From: Symsagittifera roscoffensis
Lineage: Eukaryota > Xenacoelomorpha > Acoela > Convolutidae
Length of the DNA stretch: 64,000 bases
NCBI RefSeq assembly: GCF_963678635.1
Contig: NC_087066.1
Coordinates: 34,725,301 to 34,789,300 of the forward strand
Reading direction: 5' to 3'
The notes beneath the pieces were generated by a model, which was not told the origin of the DNA, made no database searches, and saw only the letters and a list, made by a program, of their open reading frames with translations. The stretch's first letter is position 1, and every line of letters starts with the position of its first letter. Made by a program: the position numbers and the translations under genes. Of the stretch, positions 7,970 through 17,030 are shown in pieces.

Positions 7970-9738
7970 TTTTTTTTCCTGACTTTTGTCTGCTCCAGAA
8001 TATTTTCGGGGATTTTGTCAACTAGTGATCGCACGACATCTTTGCTATCAGTGACGCTTCCTTTTGAGGAGTCAGTATTGTTCGCTGTTTCTTTTCTCTG
8101 AAGTATAGTTAGTTCCGGTCCCTCCTGACCCTTCTCTTGGATCACGGGCTTATCATCTGATAGTTTCTCGAGCAACCTCATTAAGTCATCATCTATCTGT
8201 GCAGCTCCCGCTTCTACCTGGTTAAGATCATAGCCTTTTGCCTTAAGTGTTTCCCTCACGATCTTCGACTTGAGTATTACCTCTATCGGGATCCTTCTGT
8301 TCTTCTTCAAGATGGTTTTTTCAAGAGGCTCTTTTGGTAATTCGGGATGATCTTCAATCGGTTTGCCTGATTTGTCCAGCCATCTTGTGAGTGGAAGACT
8401 GTCGTACGTTTTCTTGTCCATGAAGGAGAAGCCCTCTTTGATTTCAGGTCTGTCTGCCTCTCTTTGTTCTTGTCTCTCGTAGAACTCCGTCTTCTTACTC
8501 AAGCTGTCGGTGTTTTGATGTTTATCCCGTGTTCTGTGCTCAATTATCATGTTGTATCCGTCCAAGCGAACTATCCACCTCCCAATGTAACTTTGGTCCA
8601 TTGAGTACGTTTTCAGCCAGCTTAGTGCTCGGTTGTCGACTCGCAGCTTGAAGGGCTCACTGCCTAGGTATGCCCTGTATTTCTCGACAAAGGTGACCAC
8701 TGCGAACATCTCTGCTTTCGGTGCTCCGTACTTCATTTCTGTGTCACTTAGGACTTTGCTCCCGTACGCTATTGGTCTCAAGACTGTCTTCCCATTCCAT
8801 TCTTGTTCCTGATGGAGAATTCCTGAAATCGCAACTACCGATGCATCCGTGTCCAGCACGTACATCCCTTTCTCAGTCGGCATACCTAGTACTGGTGCCT
8901 CGCATAGCTCTTTTTTTATCCTCTTGAATGACTCTTCTGCTGCGTTGTTCCATGTGAACTTTTTGCCCTTGTGCTTCATCAATTGTTGCATCGGGTACAC
9001 CTTGTCCGCGTAGCCTTTGATGAACTCTCTGTAGTAGTTAGCGAAGCCCAGGAAGCTCATCAACTGGTGTTCCGTCTTCGGTGACTTCCAGGTTAGGACT
9101 GCTTCCACGGCGTCTGGATCAGGTCTGATGCCGTGCTTGTCTACCATCCTGCCCAAGTATTTTATTGAGTCCTTGAGTATCTCGCACTTTGATGGTTTAC
9201 ACTTTAGCCCCGATCTTTTCATGCACGCGAACACCTCGTCAAGTCTCTCAATGTGGTCTTCTAGTGTTGGCGTTGCTATTACCACGTCATCCACGTAGCA
9301 CATTACCAGATTGCCATACTTCTTTGTCACGCCTATCAGCGCGTGTGCCATCAATCGCTGAAACGTGGCTGTGGCATTGCAAAGTCCAAACGGCATCCGT
9401 TTCCACTGAAACAGACCCAACTCGCAGGCAAACCCTGTCTTGTCCCTGTCCTGCTTCCGTAGTGGTACCTGCCAAAAGGCCGAGCCTAAATCAAGAGTCG
9501 TAAAAAATTTTGCATCACCTAACTTCGAGAGGCTCTCATCAATCCTAGGTATGGGATAGGCATCCTTCACCGTGACGGAGTTCAGGTATCGAAAGTCACA
9601 ACAAAACCTCAACTGGTCGCCTTTCTTTTTGGCCATCACTACTCCACACGCCCACGGTGACTTGGATGGTTCTATCATGTCATACTCTAGTAACGTTTCG
9701 ATCTCTTTTCTACACGCCTCCGATTTGTGCGGGGTCAT
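7966..9738 (-). CDS. pol: Reverse transcriptase and RNase H
   Basis: The 590-residue frame starts inside the RT fingers (MTPHK...IEPSKSPWACGVV, residues 1-35). It has the RFCCDFRYLN motif, the TTLDLGSAFWQVPL block with the first catalytic Asp, the MPFGLCNATATFQRLM block, and the active-site YVDD at 9297-9286. The thumb follows (LGFANYYREFI), then the RNase H domain from about residue 290 (FVLDTDAS-type start VLDTDASVVAI, then GAPKAEMFAVV), characteristic of Ty3/gypsy elements. A charged tail of about 150 residues leads to the integrase part. The ORF is broken from its own N-terminal part just upstream of 9738 in a G-rich run, so the ATG at 9738 is not a natural start. It ends in an A8 run at 7978-7971. 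Confidence 0.92.
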   Translation of the reverse strand: MTPHKSEACRKEIETLLEYDMIEPSKSPWACGVVMAKKKGDQLRFCCDFRYLNSVTVKDAYPIPRIDESLSKLGDAKFFTTLDLGSAFWQVPLRKQDRDKTGFACELGLFQWKRMPFGLCNATATFQRLMAHALIGVTKKYGNLVMCYVDDVVIATPTLEDHIERLDEVFACMKRSGLKCKPSKCEILKDSIKYLGRMVDKHGIRPDPDAVEAVLTWKSPKTEHQLMSFLGFANYYREFIKGYADKVYPMQQLMKHKGKKFTWNNAAEESFKRIKKELCEAPVLGMPTEKGMYVLDTDASVVAISGILHQEQEWNGKTVLRPIAYGSKVLSDTEMKYGAPKAEMFAVVTFVEKYRAYLGSEPFKLRVDNRALSWLKTYSMDQSYIGRWIVRLDGYNMIIEHRTRDKHQNTDSLSKKTEFYERQEQREADRPEIKEGFSFMDKKTYDSLPLTRWLDKSGKPIEDHPELPKEPLEKTILKKNRRIPIEVILKSKIVRETLKAKGYDLNQVEAGAAQIDDDLMRLLEKLSDDKPVIQEKGQEGPELTILQRKETANNTDSSKGSVTDSKDVVRSLVDKIPENILEQTKVRKKK

Positions 9739-9801
9739 GCGCCTCGCCCCCTCCCTGTGCGGACCGCGTTCTCCTCAAGTTCTATTTCATGCTCAACGAA
9801 A

Positions 9802-10059
9802 TTACAACTCCCGATATCCGCTTTGTGCTTCAAAAATTTCTTCGTTCCGCTCTAGTACGTCCTTGATGGCTTCGAGCTGTTCGTCCGTCAGTTTGCCTCT
9901 CAAGTGTTCAATCTCCGGGAGAACCGGTTTATCAATTTGTATTTCATCTAGTGTGGGCCGCTCTGGAAAGTTCGAACAGCTCGACAGTCCATCGTCCGTC
10001 TCTGACTTAAGTGATTTAACAAGACCTGATGAATATTTTATTTCTTGTAATCGTCTCAA
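9802..10059 (-). CDS. pol: Protease-RT connection (N-terminal end of RT)
   Basis: The fragment contains the segment that precedes RT in Ty3/gypsy polyproteins (LTDEQLEAIKDVLERNEEIF), where an amphipathic helix is followed by a Phe-based motif before the first RT strand. The frame is lost at a T5 run (minus strand) near 9833; the expected next residues are readable in a neighbouring frame until about 9745. This is therefore a piece of pol cut off by one-base shifts, not an independent gene. Confidence 0.6.
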   Translation of the reverse strand: MRRLQEIKYSSGLVKSLKSETDDGLSSCSNFPERPTLDEIQIDKPVLPEIEHLRGKLTDEQLEAIKDVLERNEEIFEAQSGYREL

Positions 10060-10110
10060 GATACAAATTTTGTCCCTATGATCGGGACAATCAACGACTT
10101 CATTCTGTTT

Positions 10111-11799
10111 TCAGTTTTCAGTCATCTCATATCGGGTTTTAACCGGTAAAGCATATCCCAGTTTCCTCCCTCTCTGTATCGTGATCGGTATATCAAGGGT
10201 ATTCAACAAGACACTGACGCAGAGGCCGCTCTTCGTTATCGAGAAGGATCTTCCTAAAACAGCAGCACTTTGACTATTAGGATTCGGAACTATGCACACT
10301 TGCTTATTGTCACTTAATTCATTGTAATTTTTCATCCGCAAGCCTACGATTGCCGCTTCATTCGCCTTTAGCCTCACCCTCCTACTCAAGAACACCGGTG
10401 CTTTGCTTTCATTTGCCATTATTAAATTTACCGGTTTGATTGCGTACCTCCTATCCGGGTTCCGTATCCTGAACATTGCGTTGTTTAGATCAATCGCTAC
10501 ATCAAAGTTCCTGATGAAGTCTCTGCCTAAAATAAATTGGTCAGACTCATTTAGGTTTTCTACTACAAGAAAACTCATCCACAGGTTACGTTCCCCCAGA
10601 TTGAGCGCTATTATCGGCGTTCTGCCCAACACGCGCAGGGCCCCTTTGTTCGCAGCCGATAACCGTATTCTCGAATCTATCAAGTCATCTTTGTTGAAGC
10701 CCATTCGTTCCCAAGTTTCGATTGGTATGACACTCAAGACCGCTACCGTATCAAGTAACCCACGTAACTGAGTCTTCTTGCCACTTATGTCTAGCACGTG
10801 CCCTGTCACATCTGCCTCTGTTCCGATGTGCATCGCATCTTCTTCAAGCATGGCGCAGTGTCCAATCGATCTCACCTTTAACTCTTCCTTCCCTACGTAG
10901 ATTTGCCCAATTAGGTCTTCATCACATGTTATCATTGTTTTGGTATAGATGTTGATTCCATCTATATTTAACATCACCTCATGTGGACCATAAGCTTCTG
11001 TGTATCTGTTATCAACACGTACCGACTTGCTACCCCCTCGCCTGAGTAGTGCTCTCAATGCTCTAGAAGTCGATTGTGGGCTTATTAAACTCAAGTAATC
11101 TGCGTACACATCAATGTGCATTATTGTCTGGTCGCTCGGTTCGCTCAAGTTTCTGGTTACCTCGTGGCCGCCCACTGTGATTATCGACATTATTATAGCC
11201 CCGATTTTTGATATGCCGAATGGTTTTCCTGTCACCATCTTTACAGTGTTACAATTTCCAGTCTTTGTCGAGCCCGATACAGCCTCTGGTGCTGGCTTCG
11301 ATCCAGTTAATGCTTCGTTGAAATTCTGCTTTTCGATCTCCTGCTTTAGTCGTTGTTCTATTTCTTTCGCTGCCAGATCCTGCTTCACTTTGTTGATGGC
11401 CTCCGCTGCCGCCTTCTCGTAATCTATTTCTGGGGCTTTCTTCGCCGTGGCCTCTGCTGCACTACCACATTGTGTTACAGTTTTCATTGATTTCGTTGGT
11501 AGCTCTACATTTGGTCCCTCAAGTTTCTTCGTCTCAAATTCACCTTGTCTGTTTCTCTGGTTCTGCACCGCTGCTAGCGCCAACTTGTGTTTCGGATGAC
11601 TCTGATTCTTGACCGCTTCCCAAAACAACGGACAGTCCATCCTGAAGTGCCCTTCTTGGTTGCAGAAGAAGCATCTTGCTCCTATTTTGGTGATCAAGCC
11701 GGTATAGAACTCGTGTTCTTCCATCTGACTCATATCTTCCTCATCAGGTGCATATCCCAAACTCTTCATGCCCTGTTTGTATGTCGTGCAATCCGCCAC
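10111..11799 (-). CDS. pol: Nucleocapsid zinc knuckle and aspartic protease
   Basis: The 562-residue frame begins with a CCHC zinc knuckle (CFFCNQEGHFRMDC, CX2CX4HX4C, about 11683-11642) of nucleocapsid type. A charged linker with an Ala/Lys-rich stretch follows, then a retropepsin-like protease near residues 345-460. The protease has the LLD strand, the VLSVI strand and the C-terminal FILGRDFI motif (ILGxD). The catalytic triplet, normally Asp-Thr/Ser-Gly, reads DTV at 10752-10744, which is unusual and may mean loss of activity. The frame overlaps Gag by 56 nt, in the +1 frame relative to it, with a G6 run (C6 at 11819-11824 on +) at the crossing point. So the zinc knuckle sits in the pol frame rather than at the end of Gag. 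Confidence 0.85.
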   Translation of the reverse strand: MADCTTYKQGMKSLGYAPDEEDMSQMEEHEFYTGLITKIGARCFFCNQEGHFRMDCPLFWEAVKNQSHPKHKLALAAVQNQRNRQGEFETKKLEGPNVELPTKSMKTVTQCGSAAEATAKKAPEIDYEKAAAEAINKVKQDLAAKEIEQRLKQEIEKQNFNEALTGSKPAPEAVSGSTKTGNCNTVKMVTGKPFGISKIGAIIMSIITVGGHEVTRNLSEPSDQTIMHIDVYADYLSLISPQSTSRALRALLRRGGSKSVRVDNRYTEAYGPHEVMLNIDGINIYTKTMITCDEDLIGQIYVGKEELKVRSIGHCAMLEEDAMHIGTEADVTGHVLDISGKKTQLRGLLDTVAVLSVIPIETWERMGFNKDDLIDSRIRLSAANKGALRVLGRTPIIALNLGERNLWMSFLVVENLNESDQFILGRDFIRNFDVAIDLNNAMFRIRNPDRRYAIKPVNLIMANESKAPVFLSRRVRLKANEAAIVGLRMKNYNELSDNKQVCIVPNPNSQSAAVLGRSFSITKSGLCVSVLLNTLDIPITIQRGRKLGYALPVKTRYEMTEN

Positions 11800-13648
11800 A
11801 TGACCTCTGTGGCTGACTCCCCCCTTGGGTGTTCCTGTTGTCTGAGTACGAGTATTTCTTGGGTTTCATCAGCATGTATTCTCTTGACTTCTGCCTCATC
11901 TCTTCTGGAGTTGGCGCATTATCTTTCGACAATGTGTAATACGTTGCTAACATCGTTCTCAAGTCATCACTCTTTACCCCGTCAATGAATTTTGAGGCTA
12001 TGCTGAAGTTTCTTCTATTGGTAGATTCTTCTGGGTCACTCCTTCTTCTCAAGCTCTCGAGATCATCTAGGAACCTGTCTATCGATTCGTCATCTCTCTG
12101 TCTCCTTTTTTCAAATCGCATCATCGCTTGATGACCCTTCATGCCTGAGCCGAATCTATTCAACAGTATTTCAAAGATTTTGTCCGCGGTATCGCGTTCT
12201 TCTTCTTTCTTCGCAACCACGCATTTTAATGCCGTGCCTTCTAAATTGCTGAGTATGGCTGTGCATGCTTGTCTTTCATCGTTCAAGTTGTCCTGTTCTA
12301 GGTGTAATCTCATCACTTCCACCCAAGTATCAATGCATCCATCAGAGTCATCTTTGAAGTCTTTTGGCTTTTTGAATGTTTTTCTGGATTTTCCCTCTCT
12401 TCTATCATTCGAGTCAGTGTTCCTCGTGGCGAAGGCCTCTAGAGTTCTATTCATCATCTCCCAAGTGCTTGCCCATGTCATAGCATCCGGACCTGCGTTG
12501 CTGTTAGCTGTTGAGTCCCCCGGACCAGTCGTTGTACTTGACGTTCCATTCTTCATGATTGTTTTAGCAGCTGTTGGTGCTATGCTCACCGTATCCCGGG
12601 TTAAGGGCAACGGTGTCGATTGCCGTTTGTTCCTTTGTGGTTCCACAAAGTCAACTCTGGTGCCTTGCGTGCGATCCGCTGCCGGTCTTTCTTGTGAGGT
12701 AGAATTTCTCAAGATTGCATCCAATTTCGCCTGTATTGCACACGAACTTTCGGCCTGATTTTTGCTCATTGTGTCCATTCTCTTTTCCAGGCTACCTAAT
12801 TGGCTGTTGACATCATCATATCGGTTTTTCAACTGTTGCATATCTTTTTTGATGTTCCTATCTCGTTCTTCATTGGTGGCTTCTACCTTATCTGTCATCT
12901 CCTTGAGTCTCTCGTCTGTTGCCTTAGCCAGGTTGAAATAACTATCCAGATACTCGTGTTTGTTGTATCTTAATTCTTTTCTTATCACTTCTCTGTCCTC
13001 TTCGCTGTGCTTCAGTTTTTTGTCGATCTGATTCAGTTTTGCCATCAAGTCACCTAGCTCAAGAGTAGCCTCTTCATGGTCAGCCGTCGGTCTGTCTTTG
13101 GCCGTAGCTTCTGCTTTAGTTTGTTCCTGTCTTGGATTTGCTTCTGTCGTCTTCGTGCTCACTGTCCCAAATGTTCGTGCTCTTTCAGCTTTTGGTTCTT
13201 CAGTCATGTTTTCTTTCGTTTTTATTCCGACCATCATTGCCAACTTTTCTGTAAAAGATGTCTTTTTTACTTGAGAGTCTTCTTTCACCGTTTCTTCGGT
13301 GTTGCCTATTGCATCTTCCACATTGTCTATTGGTGAGAACTCTATGGGTTTCGGGTTTGGTTCTTCTGCATTGGGCATTGGAGTTGACTCCGTCGCCATT
13401 TTCCTTGTTTCATCCACACTTTGATCAGGTGTCTCTAGATCAATCTCGATGGTGGGTTCTACTCGTTCCCCTTCCGTGCCCTCTTTTGCTCTGTTCTCCG
13501 TTGTACTCCTTGTGCTGACCATATTAACTGAAAAGCTCTTCTTTGTTATCTTCGGACCCATCGATGTTGTTTTGCGTAGCGACGAATTATACTTTGTCTT
13601 TGCTTCGGTAGATCTTTTTTCAGCTACCGGTACCCTGCTCCGCCTCAT
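11744..13648 (-). CDS. gag: Gag polyprotein (matrix-like coiled coil and capsid)
   Basis: This is a 634-residue frame. Residues 1-180 are charged and low in complexity. Residues about 195-300 form a long coiled coil (LGDLMAKLNQIDKKLKHSEE and following). Residues about 400-590 are the retrotransposon-type capsid: KKPKDFKDDSDGCIDTWVEVMRLHLEQ, then EGTALKCVVAKKEEE, IFEILLNRFG, and FDDLESLRRR-like helices, matching the Retrotrans_gag pattern. The frame ends without a zinc knuckle; the knuckle is in the overlapping +1 frame. Gag forms the particle shell that packages element RNA. The start ATG at 13648 lies about 1.9 kb from the candidate PBS, so the leader is long. Confidence 0.85.
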   Translation of the reverse strand: MRRSRVPVAEKRSTEAKTKYNSSLRKTTSMGPKITKKSFSVNMVSTRSTTENRAKEGTEGERVEPTIEIDLETPDQSVDETRKMATESTPMPNAEEPNPKPIEFSPIDNVEDAIGNTEETVKEDSQVKKTSFTEKLAMMVGIKTKENMTEEPKAERARTFGTVSTKTTEANPRQEQTKAEATAKDRPTADHEEATLELGDLMAKLNQIDKKLKHSEEDREVIRKELRYNKHEYLDSYFNLAKATDERLKEMTDKVEATNEERDRNIKKDMQQLKNRYDDVNSQLGSLEKRMDTMSKNQAESSCAIQAKLDAILRNSTSQERPAADRTQGTRVDFVEPQRNKRQSTPLPLTRDTVSIAPTAAKTIMKNGTSSTTTGPGDSTANSNAGPDAMTWASTWEMMNRTLEAFATRNTDSNDRREGKSRKTFKKPKDFKDDSDGCIDTWVEVMRLHLEQDNLNDERQACTAILSNLEGTALKCVVAKKEEERDTADKIFEILLNRFGSGMKGHQAMMRFEKRRQRDDESIDRFLDDLESLRRRSDPEESTNRRNFSIASKFIDGVKSDDLRTMLATYYTLSKDNAPTPEEMRQKSREYMLMKPKKYSYSDNRNTQGGSQPQRSCGGLHDIQTGHEEFGICT

Positions 13649-13930
13649 TATTTACAATTGTTATGATTTACAGTATTATTATCTACAAAATTTCTACTCT
13701 AAGGTTAAAACTCTAAGTAAAAAGAAATTGACAATTCGCTAAGAACAATCTTTCTTAAACTCTTGAAAACTTTTATGTGTTAGGTTAGGATAGGGAATGT
13801 GTTGTTATAATTGGTTACTTCAACCTAACTTAGTACTCTTGTAGTACCCCCTTCCTAATACTGTTCCAAGCCTTTCTCTCTACCGTCCCAAGACTATTCA
13901 GTGTTGTCCCAGTACTTCTTATTGGTATCC

Positions 13931-14335
13931 TCAGACCAATGTCCCAAGACCAATGTCCCAAGACTAACGTCCCAAGACCAACGTCCCAAGACCAACGTCC
14001 CAAGACCAATGGCCCAAGACCAACATCCCAAGACTAACGTCCCAAGACCAATGGCCCAAGACTAATGTCCCAAGACTAACGTCCCAAGACCAATGTCCCA
14101 AGACCAATGGCCCAAGACCAACGTCCCAAGACTAACGTCCCAAGACCAATGGCCCAAGACTAATGGCCCAAGACCAATGGCCCAAGACCAACGTCCCAAG
14201 ACTAACGTCCCAAGACCAATGGCCCAAGACTAATGTCCCAAGACCAACGTCCCAAGACTAACGTCCCAAGACCAATGGCCCAAGACTAACGTCCCAAGAC
14301 TAACGTCCCAAGACCAATGGCCCAAGACTGTTTCG
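13931..14335. repeat. 14-bp minisatellite (about 28 units) in the gag leader
   Basis: The unit is CCCAAGACCAATGT with variants ending AATGG, AACGT and ACTAACGT. I count 28 copies of CCCAAGAC spaced by 14 bp. More degenerate units (GTCCAAGACTGCTCT type) continue to about 14480, and isolated copies occur near 13885. It lies between the gag start and the candidate PBS of the large minus-strand element. Frames through it are repeat translations, not genes. Confidence 0.95.
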
Positions 14336-14480
14336 TACCAAGACCGCTCTGGTCCAAGATTGTATCGTACCAAGACTGCTCTGGTCCAAGACTGCCAAGG
14401 CTGCACTGTCCCAAGACTGTGTTGCCCTAAGACTGTCCCCAGACTGCAATGTCCCAAGAGTTCTTCGGTACTGTCCCAAG

Positions 14481-15380
14481 ACTCGTCACTGAGTGTCTGG
14501 ATATCGGATCTCTTTCTTCTTCGTTGTAGGGACTTCTTGGTTCACTGTACCTTGTACCACCACTCAAGCTCTAGTGAAAATTTTCCCAAAAACCCTCTCT
14601 TGATGGCCAAATGCTGACCCCCCTTTTTGAATTACCTCTTTTTCTATCTTCCAAGCAACTTGAAACCAAAACCTGTGCGCAGGTATCTTGTGATCACCTG
14701 TTCGTATAAAAACCAATCGCAAATCCTCACCAAAATGCAACAATAAATTAAAAAAAAAATTTTTTTTTTAAACAAGAAAAAATAATAAAACAGAGAAATC
14801 AACCCACCTAAAATTCAAAGGAGACAAATGTCGACCTTCTGTCGAAAAAAAATGTCTGGTACCTAACTGCCACGCGTTTTCCTCCCCCCACTAGCGATCT
14901 TATGGGGTATCACAAAAACTGTCTATATCCGTTCCCCCCTACCAATCCAACCAGCGTACCAATCTTAACTCGAGTTAAATTTTGAATATCCACCTATTAT
15001 TACCAACGCGTGTTGATGGCTAATGTAACTAAATCAACGATGTCGATTAATTAGTTACTCTAATTTCCCCCCTTTTTACAATTTACAACCACCAACCTCT
15101 AACCTAACCAGCCCCCCTACTAACCTCCCCCCTCTTAAGGCGAAAAATCCCTTAAGCGCCGGGTGCTAAACCTCTCGAGAGAAAACCGTAGACCTGTTTC
15201 CAGGCCTGCTTGAGTAAAAACTGCCTCAAAACAATGGGACTCCGCTTATCCAATTTTACACTTATTTCCTATAATGTAATGTGGATTCTAACGATACCCG
15301 TTGTTCGACTTGAGAACACCCCTGTGCGTCCTCTTGTAGTGGTCCTGTGCTGGTTGTCTCTGTTCTGCACTTGACAGCAG
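14481..15380. other. Leader region with no gene seen
   Basis: This stretch contains poly-A/T runs (around 14749-14775), several C-rich tracts and short CTYRAG words like the rest of the element. No open frame resembles a protein. It is best read as the untranslated leader of the minus-strand element. Confidence 0.5.
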
Positions 15381-15503
15381 AACCACTTTCCCACTCGACT
15401 GGTCACCTCTTCCAATCAAGTCTCCTAGTGGTCCGTTTCGATCCTTGTGAACCACTTTCCCACTCGACTGGTCACCCTTTCCAGTCACGTCTCCTAGTGG
15501 TCC
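15381..15503. repeat. 69-bp direct repeat (two units) in the leader
   Basis: Two near-identical units begin AACCACTTTCCCACTCGACT at 15381 and 15450 and end in CTCCTAGTGGTCCG. They differ by a few substitutions. ACCACT at the start and AGTGGT near the end of each unit can pair, so each unit may fold as a hairpin. They lie just downstream, in element sense, of the candidate PBS. This is where packaging or dimerisation signals lie in retroviruses, but that role is an inference. Confidence 0.75.
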
Positions 15504-15540
15504 GGTTGGGTCGCAATCTATCTGAAAACCCTTAACAACG

Positions 15541-15557
15541 CCCCCCACTCGGGCACC
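15541..15557 (-). other. Candidate primer-binding site of the large element
   Basis: The minus strand reads GGTGCCCGAGTGGGGGG directly after AATAA. The clear PBS of the smaller element at 39944 also follows an AATA(A)-ended LTR and starts TGGTGC. The first base here is A rather than T, and the matching tRNA is not identified. Confidence 0.35.
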
Positions 15558-17030
15558 TTATTGAATTCACTGGTTTAAATTGCTAGATTGATCGAAAGGA
15601 TCGGTCTTATAAAACAGTATGTGTATACTATTTAATTAAAACAAAGGTTTGATCCAACTAATTTGGTATCAAAGTCACTGTCTTTTTTCGTTTTATGGTT
15701 TTTGTTCCTTTTTGTATTCTTTTTTGCTCGTGTTTTTGTCCCCCTAGTTGCCCCCTTCACTCGGTTAGCTAAGCCTCGTTCGGAGAGCGTACCAGGAAGT
15801 TTTCTTGAGTTTTCTTAAAAAGCTATCACGGTACAACCGGAAGGTTTACACGTTCCCGCTGAACCGTACCACCGGTACTCTAGAATGGGCATGTAGCCCG
15901 GAGCTGTGTCAAGTGGGTTCGACTCCGTAGTCATGGTGTCGTAAAAACACCCAGGAGCGCCATAAAAACACTATGTAACATTCGTCTACTGCAGTCACAC
16001 ATGAGGCTTAAGAAAAATAGGCCCTATAACCATTGGCTCAAGAGTCAGGGACACTATCTCTTGTGTTTTTCTACCTCAAGAACGGTCGGAGCCAATTCGG
16101 TTCGCTTGCGACATGAGACTAGAACCCGTTACAGCTTAAAGGCCACTACCAAAATACCCCCCCCCCACTCTAGAAATAAAAACGTCCCCATACTTAGGTC
16201 TCGAAATACCCAAAATACATGAACGCCGTTAAAAACCGGGTCGGAACAATCCGCTAAGTTACTTTTTATTGGACAGTGGAACTTTGATCCATTTCAGATG
16301 GATCAATCTAAAACTCGCCTTATCTCAACATAACTATCACAAAATACACTCGAGAAATTTAAATTGAGAACTCACATGTCGATGCGCTTGAGTATGAGGA
16401 GTAATTAAAAGATGAGCAGCTCGAGAATTAAATAATATAACTAGATAAGTTTGATGCTAATTAGTTTTAACAACAGAAGTAAGTTCTGTCTCAAGAATCA
16501 AAGTTTCTGTATGAACCATCGGGACACTCGAGTTGTCCTCTCTTCCATTGAATGTCCACTCTGTTCCGTTCGAATAATCGTCCTTTCTCAAGTCTGTGCT
16601 CTAATCTCCTGTTTTCGGGACAAGACAGCTCTACTCTCTTATTATTTCGTATCGAGAAATTGCGAATAGCAATTTCCTGCCTTTTTCTTGAGTAGTTTCC
16701 CACAATTGTTAATTAGGTCGTTCTGATTTTTCACTTTTTGTTTTCAGTTGGTTCGAGAAAACTGAGCATGACAGGCTCCATTCGAAATTTTCAAAATTAA
16801 AACTTCACTCCAAAATTACGTGTTTCTCAAGGTCAAACCTCCAGACATGACCGACTGGCACAGATGCTGGCTATTAACTAGGTTCTAACAGCTGATTGCT
16901 AATTTGCCAATAATTTTACCAATTAAAACAAAAATCTTAAGAGAGTATTAACACATTTGTTCGAAAAGATCTTCCAGTTCACTAAGAATTGACTAATATC
17001 TTACATCTGTTACAGGAGCACGTGTAACAC
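15558..17030. other. Candidate 5' LTR or flank of the large element; no gene
   Basis: If the PBS call is right, the 5' LTR of the minus-strand element begins here. The CTYRAG word excess continues to about 16.9 kb, which fits that. Without the partner LTR the borders cannot be set. A B-box-like GGTTCGACTCC at 15916-15926 and a C9 run near 16158 are present. No protein-like frame is seen. Confidence 0.3.

Larger units (their letters stand above)
1..15557 (-). mobile_element. Large Ty3/gypsy-like LTR retroelement with extra downstream ORFs (partial)
   Basis: Reading leftwards, the order is: leader with tandem repeats (15557-13649), Gag (13648-11744), zinc knuckle and protease (11799-10111), RT and RNase H (10059-7966), integrase (about 7710-6200), a macro-like domain (5370-4935), then further same-strand open frames from 4615 to base 1. 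RT before RNase H before integrase is the Ty3/gypsy (Metaviridae) order. The whole stretch has more balanced base composition than the AT-rich DNA to its right and shares a strong excess of the words CTCAAG/CTTGAG, which argues that the leftmost ORFs belong to the same unit. No second LTR is visible, so the left end lies outside the window and the right end is only inferred from a PBS-like site. The alternative is that 1-4615 belongs to a different element or gene lying next to it. Confidence 0.8.

Noticed and set aside
13931-14480. CRISPR-like array
   Set aside because: The 14-bp units are directly adjacent with no spacers; it is a minisatellite in a eukaryotic genome.
15668-15690. Plus-strand PBS-like TTTGGTATCAAAGTCACTG with a TATAAAA at 15608
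   Set aside because: It looks like the iMet-type PBS of an LTR element, but no LTR pair or coding region of a + strand element follows.
15880-15940. tRNA gene
   Set aside because: Only a B-box-like GGTTCGACTCC; no A box in place and no cloverleaf.
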